Assembly: GCA_003135315.1 (NCBI GenBank)
Contig: PLBD01000573.1
Coordinates: 2,275-18,015 of the forward strand
Direction of reading: 5' to 3'
Source: Acidobacteriaceae bacterium
GTDB taxonomy: Bacteria; Acidobacteriota; Terriglobia; Terriglobales; Acidobacteriaceae
DNA length: 15,741 nucleotides
In this document: piece by piece, positions 7,563 through 14,413 of the stretch
How the letters are laid out: the number at the start of each line of letters is the position of its first letter
How positions within the stretch are numbered: the stretch's first letter is position 1
Notes under the pieces: model-generated
Seen by the model: the letters and a program-made list of their open reading frames with translations, nothing else
Databases searched by the model: none
What the model was told of the DNA's origin: nothing
Translations under genes and position numbers: made by a program

Positions 7563-7748
7563 ATGAAAACGGGCAAGAAACCGACCCCGGCAGTTTCGGT
7601 CTCGGAGAATGGGAACGCCTGCGCGCCCGAGGAGGTCATCCGCAAGCGGGCCTATGAGCTCTACGAGCAACGAGGATATGCTGACGGTATGGACGTGCAG
7701 GACTGGCTGGCCGCCGAAGAAGAGTTGCATGACCTTACGCCAGCCTAA
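7563..7748 (+). CDS. small DUF2934 protein
   Basis: A 61-residue protein starting at ATG 7563 with AAGGAG about 12 bases upstream. The C-terminal half, IRKRAYELYEQRGYADGMDV followed by QDWLAAEEEL, is the DUF2934 signature (PF11154), a short helical module common in Acidobacteriota and Alphaproteobacteria and of unknown role. The N-terminus is Lys-rich and probably disordered. It follows the phosphatase gene by 34 bases and is probably co-transcribed with it. The same linkage is preserved in the right-hand duplicate, where the start of a second copy is seen at 15679. Confidence 0.8.
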   Translation: MKTGKKPTPAVSVSENGNACAPEEVIRKRAYELYEQRGYADGMDVQDWLAAEEELHDLTPA

Positions 7749-7959
7749 AGACTGACCGTGCTGTCATCGCTTCAGTATAGCGAGTGGAGGGTCGCTGACT
7801 GCGCAGGATATCGGTCTGCGGCGTTACGCGCCACTACGGAGACACCGATGAAAGCAATTGCCAGCAACTGCTCCGCAGTTCATCCCAATGGAGTAGCGGG
7901 CGCTTGCCATCTTGACGGCTGTCTCACAACCGCTCATCAGCGACCTCGGCTGCCAGTTC

Positions 7960-7965
7960 TATAAA
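7960..7965 (+). promoter_or_regulatory. candidate -10 element for the outer-membrane protein gene
   Basis: TATAAA lies about 45 bases upstream of ATG 8011. No clear -35 element is seen at the usual distance, so support is weak. Confidence 0.2.
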
Positions 7966-8010
7966 GCAGTCTATTGTGTCGCTACTAACACTTCTGACGG
8001 AGAATACATC

Positions 8011-8634
8011 ATGAAAACGCTCAGCTGGCTTCCTGTTCTCGCCTTTGTTTTCTTAATCAACATAGCTGGGGTGGGGCAAGATTTCCCAGCCTTCGAACTG
8101 ACTGCGGGATATTCCTTTGTCAATGTGCATCCCAACCTCGCCCCGATTACCAGCTTTAATGTGAATGGCGGCGGGGCTGCATTTGTTTACAACTTTACTT
8201 CCCTAATCGGCATTAAGGTGGACTTCATGGCGTACGACGCCGGCAGCGGCTTTCAGAATGACATCAAGAAGACTGGCTACTCCGGCTCGGCCACCGGCAA
8301 CATCATTACCTACATGTTCGGTCCCCAGATCAAGAAGCACTCCGGCACGTTCCAGCCTTTCGGCGAGGCGCTTTTCGGCGCAGCCCACACCAACGCCTAT
8401 GCCACGATTTTCAAGTCCCAGGGGCTGATCAATGGCAGTGGTGACAACAACGGCTTTGCCATGGAGTTCGGCGGCGGCCTGGATATACCGGTGGGGAAAA
8501 CGATTCAGATCCGTCCCGTGGAGGTGGACTATCTGGCAACGCACTTTGGCTCGAATCACTTCAAGAACTACTCGGCGTGGCAAAACAACTTTAAGTATGT
8601 GGCGGGTGTCAATTTCACGTTTGGCGGGAAGTAG
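8011..8634 (+). CDS. outer-membrane beta-barrel protein
   Basis: A 207-residue protein with a signal peptide (hydrophobic residues about 5-22, ending near VGQ) followed by alternating polar/hydrophobic strands: FELTAGYSFVNVHPN, AAFVYNFTSLIGIKVDFMAY, FQPFGEALFGAAHTN, FAMEFGGGLDIPVG, RPVEVDYLATHFG and, at the end, FKYVAGVNFTFGGK. This matches small OmpA-like or OMP_b-brl beta-barrel proteins (about eight strands), frequent in Acidobacteriota. The ATG at 8011 has CGGAGA eight bases upstream, and it is the first residue of the signal peptide; a longer frame exists upstream but is not protein-like. It appears monocistronic. Function beyond an outer-membrane location cannot be inferred. Confidence 0.75.
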   Translation: MKTLSWLPVLAFVFLINIAGVGQDFPAFELTAGYSFVNVHPNLAPITSFNVNGGGAAFVYNFTSLIGIKVDFMAYDAGSGFQNDIKKTGYSGSATGNIITYMFGPQIKKHSGTFQPFGEALFGAAHTNAYATIFKSQGLINGSGDNNGFAMEFGGGLDIPVGKTIQIRPVEVDYLATHFGSNHFKNYSAWQNNFKYVAGVNFTFGGK

Positions 8635-8917
8635 GAATTCCCGATCACTCCGAGGTGTCGGCTCGGTACTGCCGGACCGTGTAAAGCTCTAACTTAACCA
8701 TTGCTTGCGGCTTTACGCCAATCGAGGAAAGGGACAGTTTATGAAGCATTGGCATCATACCCCAGCGGGTATGCAAAGTGTTCTGCTGAGATTCGTTCCT
8801 CAGCTTGAGTGAGGAACCAGGCGAATGAGTTTCTGCCGATAGGTCGTTGTTGAGGTAATGACGGCAGGTCGCCGCAATCTGGTTGTCGCAGTTATCGAGC
8901 AGGATTGGTGGTCCGTG
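8635..8917. other. intergenic stretch without a recognisable gene
   Basis: Between the outer-membrane protein gene and the reductase remnants. A small inverted repeat CCGAG-N7-CTCGG at 8650-8666 lies just after the stop codon at 8634 but lacks a T-tract, so it is a poor terminator. Open frames on the minus strand here show no family pattern. Confidence 0.4.
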
Positions 8918-9069
8918 ATGCAAGTCAGCTGCGATATTCCTCTTCGCCAATTCGGCAACAAAGACGTTAAGATTTCCGCGCTGGGTACTTTCCCATCGAT
9001 CCGCAGCAGGCGAAAACCATGGAGATGATGCAGGCGATCAAGAACATGGGCCATCCCTATCCAAAGTAG
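8918..9069 (+). pseudogene. remnant of an aldo/keto reductase gene start, joined to an unidentified 3' end
   Basis: From ATG 8918 one frame reads IPLRQFGNKDVKISALG, the classical N-terminal strand pattern of aldo/keto reductases (compare HRPLGRTGIQGSALALGGYH in the next remnant). The pattern breaks immediately afterwards. A second frame beginning near 8971 then reads FPIDPQQAKTMEMMQAIKNM and GHPYPK before a TAG at 9067-9069, which looks like the end of another protein or of the same gene after an internal deletion. I do not recognise that tail. Neither part can be a working enzyme. Confidence 0.45.
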
Positions 9070-9128
9070 GATGAGGAGCCAGGTCAGGAATGGGTGATCG
9101 CAGGTCGGAAAGAGTCGGAGAGTAACAC

Positions 9129-9395
9129 GTGCAACCGGAAATCGAGCAGCGGAAGAGAATGGCGGGTTTAGTGCCGCATCGGCCACTTGGTCGCACGGGC
9201 ATCCAAGGTTCTGCCTTGGCATTGGGTGGCTACCACCTGGGTTCGGCGAGGAACCAGCAGGAAGTGAATGACATTGTTGCCAGAGCCATGGAGTCGGGCG
9301 TGAACTTCTTTGACAATGCGTGGGAATACCACAACGGCCACAGTGAGGAGGTAGTCGACCACCTCCGCTTTAGCAAACCAGAGAGGTATTCATAG
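9129..9395 (+). pseudogene. 5' fragment of an aldo/keto reductase gene
   Basis: Starting at GTG 9129, with GGAG nine bases upstream, the protein has a clean aldo/keto reductase N-terminus: RPLGRTGIQGSALALGGYHL, then NFFDNAWEYHNGHSEEVV, which contains the conserved active-site Asp and Tyr of the family. Homology ends at about 9363, after roughly 80 of the usual 300 or more residues, and the frame stops at 9395, overlapping the 3' end of the convergent sigma-54 regulator gene. The catalytic Lys and His regions and the NADP-binding C-terminal part are missing, so the product would be inactive. The breakpoint next to the regulator gene suggests a deletion or rearrangement joined the two. Confidence 0.75.
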
Positions 9396-10791
9396 GAACG
9401 CACTCGGAAGAGTCGCCCGACTCCCGCAGGATTCGATAGAGGCTGGATCGGCTGATTTGAAGGATCTCGGCCGCCCTCACCTTGTTCCCCTCCACGCTCT
9501 GGAGCACGGCGAGAACGTGCCGCTTGTTTATGTCAGCCAGCGGTGCCAGTATGGCACAGCCACTGCTCTCGCCACGAACTACGGTTTTCACGTAGGCGGG
9601 AAGATCACGAACGTCGATGCTTTCTCCGGCCATCATGCACGCGCGCCCAAGGACGTTCTCGAGTTCACGAATATTTCCAGGCCAAGAATGCTGTGACAGC
9701 ACCGCTTGAGCTCTACGAGTTATGGTTGCGAGCGGTTTGTCAAATTCTCTCGCATACCGCTGAAGGATTTGCTGCTGAAGCACGAGCAAATCTTCCTTGC
9801 GGTCCACAAGCCTGGGCAGCTTGAGTTCGACCATGGAAATTCTGTAATATAAATCCTCCCGAAACTGGCCCTGAGACACCATCCTGCGGAGGTCGCGGTG
9901 CGTTGAGGCCACCATCCGGACGTCCACCTGACGCGACACCGAGCTGCCAACCCGGCGCACCTCGTGGTTTTGAAATACTCGCAGCAGTTTTGCCTGCATC
10001 GCCTGCGACATCTCTCCAATCTCATCCAGGAATAGCACGCCGCCATTCGCGGCTTCTACCAAACCGATGCGATCCTGGCTAGCTCCTGTGAAAGCCCCTC
10101 GGACATATCCGAACAGTTCGCTCTCAAGCAGTGTTTCTGCAACCGCGGCACAGTTACAAGCCACGAAAGACCCTTTGGCAGCCGGACTCTTTCGATGCAG
10201 TGCCCGCGCTGCCAGTTCTTTGCCCGTTCCCGTTTCGCCGGAAATCAACACGGTTCGAAAATGTGGGGCGATACGTCGTATGGTAGCGAAGACATCCTGC
10301 ATCATCGGGCTTTGTCCCACCATCCCTTCAAATTCGGTCGAACGAAGGAGGTCCTCCTGCAGCCGTGCGCAATGTTTGCTCCGTCGTGCTTCTTCGACCA
10401 ACCTGCCGACGCGTTCCCGTATCCGCTCAGCCGTAATCGGCTTCACCAGATAATCACATGCTCCTTTTTTAATTGCCTGTACCGCGGATTCGGGGTTGTA
10501 GTCGGCTGTCAGCATAGCTACATCGACGTCTGGATCGATCTGTAGAAGGCGATTCAGAACAAGCATCCCGTCGAGCTGGGGCATGTTTAGATCCAGCAGA
10601 ATTACCGGGGGACGCCACTGCTGCATCATCCGGAGCCCTTCTTGCGGATCGGTCGTGGAGAGGAAATGCACTTCGTCAGAAGAAATCACTTCGCCTAGAA
10701 ATTCTAGAAACGCTGCTTCATCGTCGATAGCCAGCACGGTGACTTTCGAATCGGAGAATTCAGCCTTGTTCCGCCGCTCTGCCACACTCAT
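9370..10791 (-). CDS. NtrC-type sigma-54-dependent response regulator
   Basis: A 473-residue protein with three domains. Receiver (about 15-130): acidic pair Asp23-Asp24, phosphoacceptor Asp67 in LLDLN, Thr95 and Lys117 in YLVKP, all intact. AAA+ sigma-54-interaction domain (about 155-385): Walker A GETGTGKE (185-192), GAFTGA loop (232-237) that contacts sigma-54, Walker B VLFLDEIGE (Asp256-Glu257), and FREDLYYR arginine-finger region. C-terminal Fis-type helix-turn-helix (about 420-457): NKVRAAEILQISRSSLYRIL. All key residues are present, so it should activate sigma-54 promoters by ATP hydrolysis when phosphorylated. ATG 10791 is preceded by GGAGG with a seven-base spacer. It lies 59 bases downstream of the hybrid histidine kinase on the same strand, its likely partner. 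A decayed paralogue lies at 1209-1500. Confidence 0.93.
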   Translation of the reverse strand: MSVAERRNKAEFSDSKVTVLAIDDEAAFLEFLGEVISSDEVHFLSTTDPQEGLRMMQQWRPPVILLDLNMPQLDGMLVLNRLLQIDPDVDVAMLTADYNPESAVQAIKKGACDYLVKPITAERIRERVGRLVEEARRSKHCARLQEDLLRSTEFEGMVGQSPMMQDVFATIRRIAPHFRTVLISGETGTGKELAARALHRKSPAAKGSFVACNCAAVAETLLESELFGYVRGAFTGASQDRIGLVEAANGGVLFLDEIGEMSQAMQAKLLRVFQNHEVRRVGSSVSRQVDVRMVASTHRDLRRMVSQGQFREDLYYRISMVELKLPRLVDRKEDLLVLQQQILQRYAREFDKPLATITRRAQAVLSQHSWPGNIRELENVLGRACMMAGESIDVRDLPAYVKTVVRGESSGCAILAPLADINKRHVLAVLQSVEGNKVRAAEILQISRSSLYRILRESGDSSECVPMNTSLVC

Positions 10792-10798
10792 TGCAATA

Positions 10799-10803
10799 CC
10801 TCC
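10799..10803 (-). promoter_or_regulatory. ribosome-binding site of the sigma-54 regulator
   Basis: GGAGG on the minus strand, seven bases before ATG 10791; it fixes the start of the regulator and shows that the gene has its own translation signal within the kinase-regulator operon. Confidence 0.7.
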
Positions 10804-10850
10804 ACCGAATTCGCACCCTAGTGGGATCAGCCGAGGGGGCAGCCTTCTCG

Positions 10851-13244
10851 CTAGGTCTCGAAGATCTTGTGCAATCTCTGGTCTAAATCGACTCTTCTGT
10901 ATGGCTTGTGGATGAAGTAAGCTCCAGGGTCCAAGCGGCCCGCGCGGAACATGGTCTCAACGGTGTAGCCTGAGACAAACAGCACCTTCAGCGAGGAAGT
11001 CTTCTGGCGCAGCCGGCCGGCCAGTTCCCGGCCATCCATGTCCGGCATCACGACGTCCGTCATCAGCAAGTCGATAGGATCGGCGTATTGTTCGGCTATC
11101 CGGATGGCTTCCGAACCGTTGCGCGCCTGGAGAACCGTGCAGCCAAAACCCTGCAGCTGCAGGTTTGCAATCTCTCGCAATGCGGGGTCGTCCTCTACCA
11201 GTAAAATCGTCTTAGGTGCGAGCCTCCCCGACTTTAGATCCGACCCGTTGGGAGTTGCTACCTTAGTGCACCGCCAACTACACCGGGGAAGATACACTTT
11301 GAATGTCGTGCCGACTCCCATTTCGCTGCAGGCGCCGATGAACCCCCCGCTCTGTTTTATTATCCCGTAAGCCGCACACAACCCTAGACCTGATTCTTTT
11401 CCTGCCTGCATCGCCGTACCAAATGGCTCAAAGATGTATGGCACGGCTTCGGCACTAAAACCTGCTCCATTATCAGCAAGGCTGATCATCACATAGGGGC
11501 CCGGCGGCATCCCCGAGTACATTGCCGTGTCACATTCGACGAGGTCGACATTTTGCGTTTCAATCACCAGCCTGCCTCCATGGGGAATGGCGACCCTGGC
11601 ATAGCCTGCCAGGTGCATCAGCACCTGATCAATCTGCGTAGGATCCGCACTGACCGTCCACAAGTTCGGACCCGGCCGCACAAGCAATTGAATGTCCTCC
11701 CCCAGCAATCGCCGCAGCAGACTGGCAACCTCCGCAATGTGTGCGTTTAGGTCCATCACAACCGTGTGGCGAGGCTGAAGGCGGCCAAAAGCCAGCAAGT
11801 GCGCCGTCATCGCAGATGCCTGATGGGCGACATCCTTGATCTTGGCAATTCTAGGCTGATTTGGGTCCGACGGCGTCAGCGTTTCCGCTATCACATCGCT
11901 GTATCCAATCACAACGGTCATCATATTGTTGAAGCTGTGCGCAATCCCGCCGACCAACCTAGCGATGGACTCCAAGTGTCGCGACTGCCACCGGTGAGAT
12001 TCGAGTTGCTTCGTCTCGGTGACGTCAAGCAAGAACCCGTGCCATAGCACGCTTTCGTCCTGCTGACGTTGGGGCGAGGCATGTCCTTTGACCCAAATCA
12101 GCCCGCGTTGGGGGTCGTTCACACGGAACTCTTCATGCCACATCGTTAAGTTTCGGAATGAATCCGTGATCGCGGCATCCACCCGCGCGCGATCGTCCGG
12201 ATGAATCATCGCCAGCAATTGCGCAGCGTCTAGCTCGGCAGTATCCGCAGGAGAACCAAGAATGTCGTGGAGGCGTGAACTGGCAAATGGCATGGTCGCA
12301 GATCCGTCCGGCCGCATGAGGTATGAGTAAATAGCCCCTGGAACCATACCGATAATGGTGGTCAATTGTTCTTCCCGGGCAGCTTTTTCGCGCAAAAGGC
12401 CCTCCATCTCTTTGCGCGCCTTAATGTCTTGAATCATTCCCTCATGTAGCACGACCTTGCCGTCGGTGTCGCGTATAGCCCGTACGTATCCCAGCACCCA
12501 GTTCTTGCTACCATCCCTACAAAGGATTTCGTATTCGTCTTGTAGAACAACGCCTTTCTTGAGTCCCTCTCTAAATCCTTGCAGCGCGGTGCGGTCGGCA
12601 AATAGCTGGTCTACACTCTGAACGGCCATCATGAACTGTTCCGGAGAATCGTAACCGCACATCCGCGCCAACGTCCGATTGACACTCACGGGCTGCCCCT
12701 CGGGAGTGATGTGGAAGATTCCAACAGCGGCATCCTCAAAAAGAGCGCGATACTTTGCCGCCGCTTGACCCAACCTATCTTCGGCGGCCTTAAGCTCCTC
12801 GATGTCCATTGCCGCTCCGACAACCCGCACCGGGGAACCGGCAGTGCCATAGAAAGCGCGTCCTGTCAGGGTCCGCCAGTGCAGGCTACCGTCCGGCCAG
12901 ACCGCGCGATACGGAACCTCGAAAGCAGCGTCGCAATGAACAGCCCCCTCGACCGCCTTATGTATCGATGTCCGATCATCGGGATGAACCGGATTCATGA
13001 AAGCCTGAAAGGTTGTAGGAGAGTCCCCCGGCAATCCCATTTGCCTACTAACGGCGTGTGACCAAGTCATCTCGCCTGTCTCGAGATTCAAATCCCAGTA
13101 TCCGATGTTGGCCGTGTCCAAAGCCAGGCGCATCCTTTCCTCGCTCTGGAGAAGCTCAGCCTTTATTTCTTGCTCTCGCGCATGAGACGCCCGTGGTTCC
13201 CTTTCATGCTCTTCTGGCGCGGCGATGCCTTCGACATTGGTCAT
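10851..13244 (-). CDS. PAS-domain hybrid histidine kinase with C-terminal receiver
   Basis: A 797-residue, apparently cytoplasmic protein without membrane segments. Order: three PAS/PAC units (about 38-150, 165-278, 295-412; HPDDR motifs at 87 and 348), HisKA dimerisation domain with phosphoacceptor His436 in GGIAHSFNN, HATPase domain, then a receiver (about 678-795) with Asp685-Asp686, phosphoacceptor Asp730 in LMTDVVMPD, and Lys780. The ATPase G1 box DNGAG (591-595) and SGLGLC (618-623) are intact, but the N-box is abnormal: QVLMHLAGYARVAIPHGG has His and Tyr where this family normally has Asn (NLxxNARDAMPxGG), so ATP/Mg binding may be impaired. It precedes the sigma-54 regulator in the same operon. 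The ATG at 13244 falls inside a former PAC segment and has no good Shine-Dalgarno sequence; the reading frame continues upstream as recognisable PAS sequence interrupted by stop codons, so the gene has lost its original N-terminus. Confidence 0.85.
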   Translation of the reverse strand: MTNVEGIAAPEEHEREPRASHAREQEIKAELLQSEERMRLALDTANIGYWDLNLETGEMTWSHAVSRQMGLPGDSPTTFQAFMNPVHPDDRTSIHKAVEGAVHCDAAFEVPYRAVWPDGSLHWRTLTGRAFYGTAGSPVRVVGAAMDIEELKAAEDRLGQAAAKYRALFEDAAVGIFHITPEGQPVSVNRTLARMCGYDSPEQFMMAVQSVDQLFADRTALQGFREGLKKGVVLQDEYEILCRDGSKNWVLGYVRAIRDTDGKVVLHEGMIQDIKARKEMEGLLREKAAREEQLTTIIGMVPGAIYSYLMRPDGSATMPFASSRLHDILGSPADTAELDAAQLLAMIHPDDRARVDAAITDSFRNLTMWHEEFRVNDPQRGLIWVKGHASPQRQQDESVLWHGFLLDVTETKQLESHRWQSRHLESIARLVGGIAHSFNNMMTVVIGYSDVIAETLTPSDPNQPRIAKIKDVAHQASAMTAHLLAFGRLQPRHTVVMDLNAHIAEVASLLRRLLGEDIQLLVRPGPNLWTVSADPTQIDQVLMHLAGYARVAIPHGGRLVIETQNVDLVECDTAMYSGMPPGPYVMISLADNGAGFSAEAVPYIFEPFGTAMQAGKESGLGLCAAYGIIKQSGGFIGACSEMGVGTTFKVYLPRCSWRCTKVATPNGSDLKSGRLAPKTILLVEDDPALREIANLQLQGFGCTVLQARNGSEAIRIAEQYADPIDLLMTDVVMPDMDGRELAGRLRQKTSSLKVLFVSGYTVETMFRAGRLDPGAYFIHKPYRRVDLDQRLHKIFET

Positions 13245-13541
13245 GATCGCACCGATTTCATCCTGCTGGTTGCGAATAGGCGTTGACTACCGTCTTGTGT
13301 GCCAATCGGAATTCTTGTGCAGTCGGTGCACTTTCTTGCATCGGATGGTCGAAACCCGCAAGAACGTTGCACCACCTCACATTCGCTTCGGGCACATTTC
13401 TAGGTGGGAGGCTCCGGTTTGTTCGATGCAACACGTATCTTCCGTCCAGCCGAAACCGCGCTCGGCCGAACCATTCCACAGTTGGACGTTGCCTTCTAGA
13501 TCGGACTGTAAGGCTGCAAGAGGTGAAAAACCGGACAAGTT
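13245..13541 (-). pseudogene. broken N-terminal PAS domain of the hybrid kinase
   Basis: In the same reading frame as the kinase, the minus strand upstream of ATG 13244 encodes a PAS domain start, FSPLAALQSDLEGNVQLWNG then SAERGFGWTED, and, adjoining the kinase, its PAC end, STPIRNQQDEIGAIMTNVEG. Between them lie in-frame stops TGA at 13379-13377 and TAG at 13289-13287; a further TAA lies upstream at 13547-13545. The PAC end runs straight into the annotated kinase start, which shows that the present ATG was an internal Met of a longer ancestral protein. The stops could also be sequencing or assembly errors, but more than one would be needed. Confidence 0.75.
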
Positions 13542-13660
13542 CGGTTAACGATGGTTGAGGGCTATTGGGCAACTTGACCACTCCCTTAGCGGATCGGTAC
13601 TAATCGAATCCAGTGAAACCGGGTTGGCCCGTATCAAGGAATATATTCTTCCTCGCATCT

Positions 13661-13685
13661 GAAGGGTATTATGAATTTACCCTTC
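13661..13685. repeat. inverted repeat, 8-bp perfect stem
   Basis: GAAGGGTA and TACCCTTC are exact reverse complements separated by nine bases (TTATGAATT); two more outer positions can pair if a G-T wobble is allowed. It could be a hairpin in RNA or a binding site for a dimeric regulator. Without a following T-run it is a poor terminator. Confidence 0.5.
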
Positions 13686-13781
13686 GGTTATCGAACGACG
13701 TCCATCGTTGCAGGTCTTTGGCGGTACGACCGCCGATGGTCTCCGATACTTCGTCTTTATTGAACTTTCGCCCAGAAATAC

Positions 13782-13806
13782 GGCGGCTGAATAATTCAGT
13801 ACCGCC
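13782..13806. repeat. inverted repeat, interrupted 11-bp stem
   Basis: GGCGG-CTGAAT, a single A, then ATTCAG-TA-CCGCC: 11 pairs with a two-base bulge. With a one-base centre it is more likely a DNA site or part of a larger structure than a simple RNA hairpin. The GGCGGTA at 13720-13726 can also pair with TACCGCC at 13800-13806, so alternative folds are possible. Confidence 0.45.
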
Positions 13807-14401
13807 CTACGGGCGCTCCTCTGGATTGGAGGCGGCACTTTACGCACTTCATGCGGATCGAGGTCAATGCTCGCCATCGGCCAGATGGGGTAGACAAAGT
13901 TGCTTCTATAAAGTGTACAAGTCTCAACCTCACTGAAAATACCGAATCCTCTTTGAGATCCTTCCTACACTTTCACCTTACAAATTTAACCTCGCCCTAA
14001 TGTGAGCGTCAGTGATCCTAATCACCACTTAATGTTTGCCCAATACCACCATGAACGTGCTACCAGCAGTGGATCGCGGTGCTCCCGAGAATGCACATTC
14101 CACCGCTAACGGTGGCGGAATTCCATCCCTTCTGCAAAGCGAGGCGCCGACCGGTAACCCCTGCGACCACTTTCAGAGCTTCTTTGCCGCAATTCCCTGC
14201 TGGAAATGGTGGTCACATGTGCCAATCCTATACAGTATCCCGGGAAGAAGCAGTCCTCTTCATCGGGGGTCCACCGCAGCCCTAAAGCAACCGTTCTAAG
14301 CTATTGATAATACGATATCTTAGCTGCCCTTATCGTGGGCTGCTTTGGACGGTCACATGCTGAACTTGAGTCCGGACGTGATCGTCTGCTTGGGAGTTTG
14401 C

Positions 14402-14408
14402 GGGAGGG
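14402..14408 (+). promoter_or_regulatory. ribosome-binding site fixing the HD-GYP start
   Basis: GGGAGGG with a five-base spacer before ATG 14414. No comparable signal precedes the upstream TTG at 14345 or the other candidate starts, so this decides the start. The corresponding site is absent in the decayed left copy. Confidence 0.7.
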
Positions 14409-14413
14409 ATGCC

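Larger units (their letters stand above)
5855..7748 (+). repeat. left copy of a diverged segmental duplication
   Basis: This block is the left paralogous copy of the block beginning near 14120. Matching landmarks in order are: a shared noncoding 5' region (for example TACAGTAT at 5973 and 14231, each followed after one or two differing bases by CCGGGAAGAA), the receiver-coding region (GACGACCA at 6225 and 14498), the end of the HAD gene (from about 7345 and about 15505), the gap after it, and the start of the DUF2934 gene (7563 and 15679). The left copy lost about 670 bases encoding the HD-GYP part. The copies are direct repeats, well diverged, and the event is therefore old. Confidence 0.85.
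13545..14119. other. gene-free stretch rich in inverted repeats
   Basis: About 575 bases with no frame of recognisable family, lying between the divergent kinase and HD-GYP genes. It contains several inverted repeats: GAAGGGTA-N9-TACCCTTC (13661-13685), GGCGGT-ACG-ACCGCC (13720-13734), GGCGG-CTGAAT-A-ATTCAG-TA-CCGCC (13782-13806), CGCCC-TAC-GGGCG (13803-13815) and CCACCG-CTAA-CGGTGG (about 14100-14116). None is followed by a clear T-tract. The region must hold the promoters of both flanking genes; I cannot place them with confidence. Confidence 0.45.

Noticed and set aside
8650..8666. Hairpin after the outer-membrane protein gene as a terminator
   Set aside because: The stem is only five pairs and no T-tract follows.
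8645..9222. Minus-strand frames between the outer-membrane protein and the reductase remnants
   Set aside because: They overlap recognisable reductase remnants on the plus strand and resemble no known protein; I considered a transposase remnant but found no supporting motif.
13677..13877. Minus-strand frame of 66 codons in the hairpin-rich region
   Set aside because: No ribosome-binding site, no family pattern, and the frame runs through several inverted repeats; more likely noncoding.
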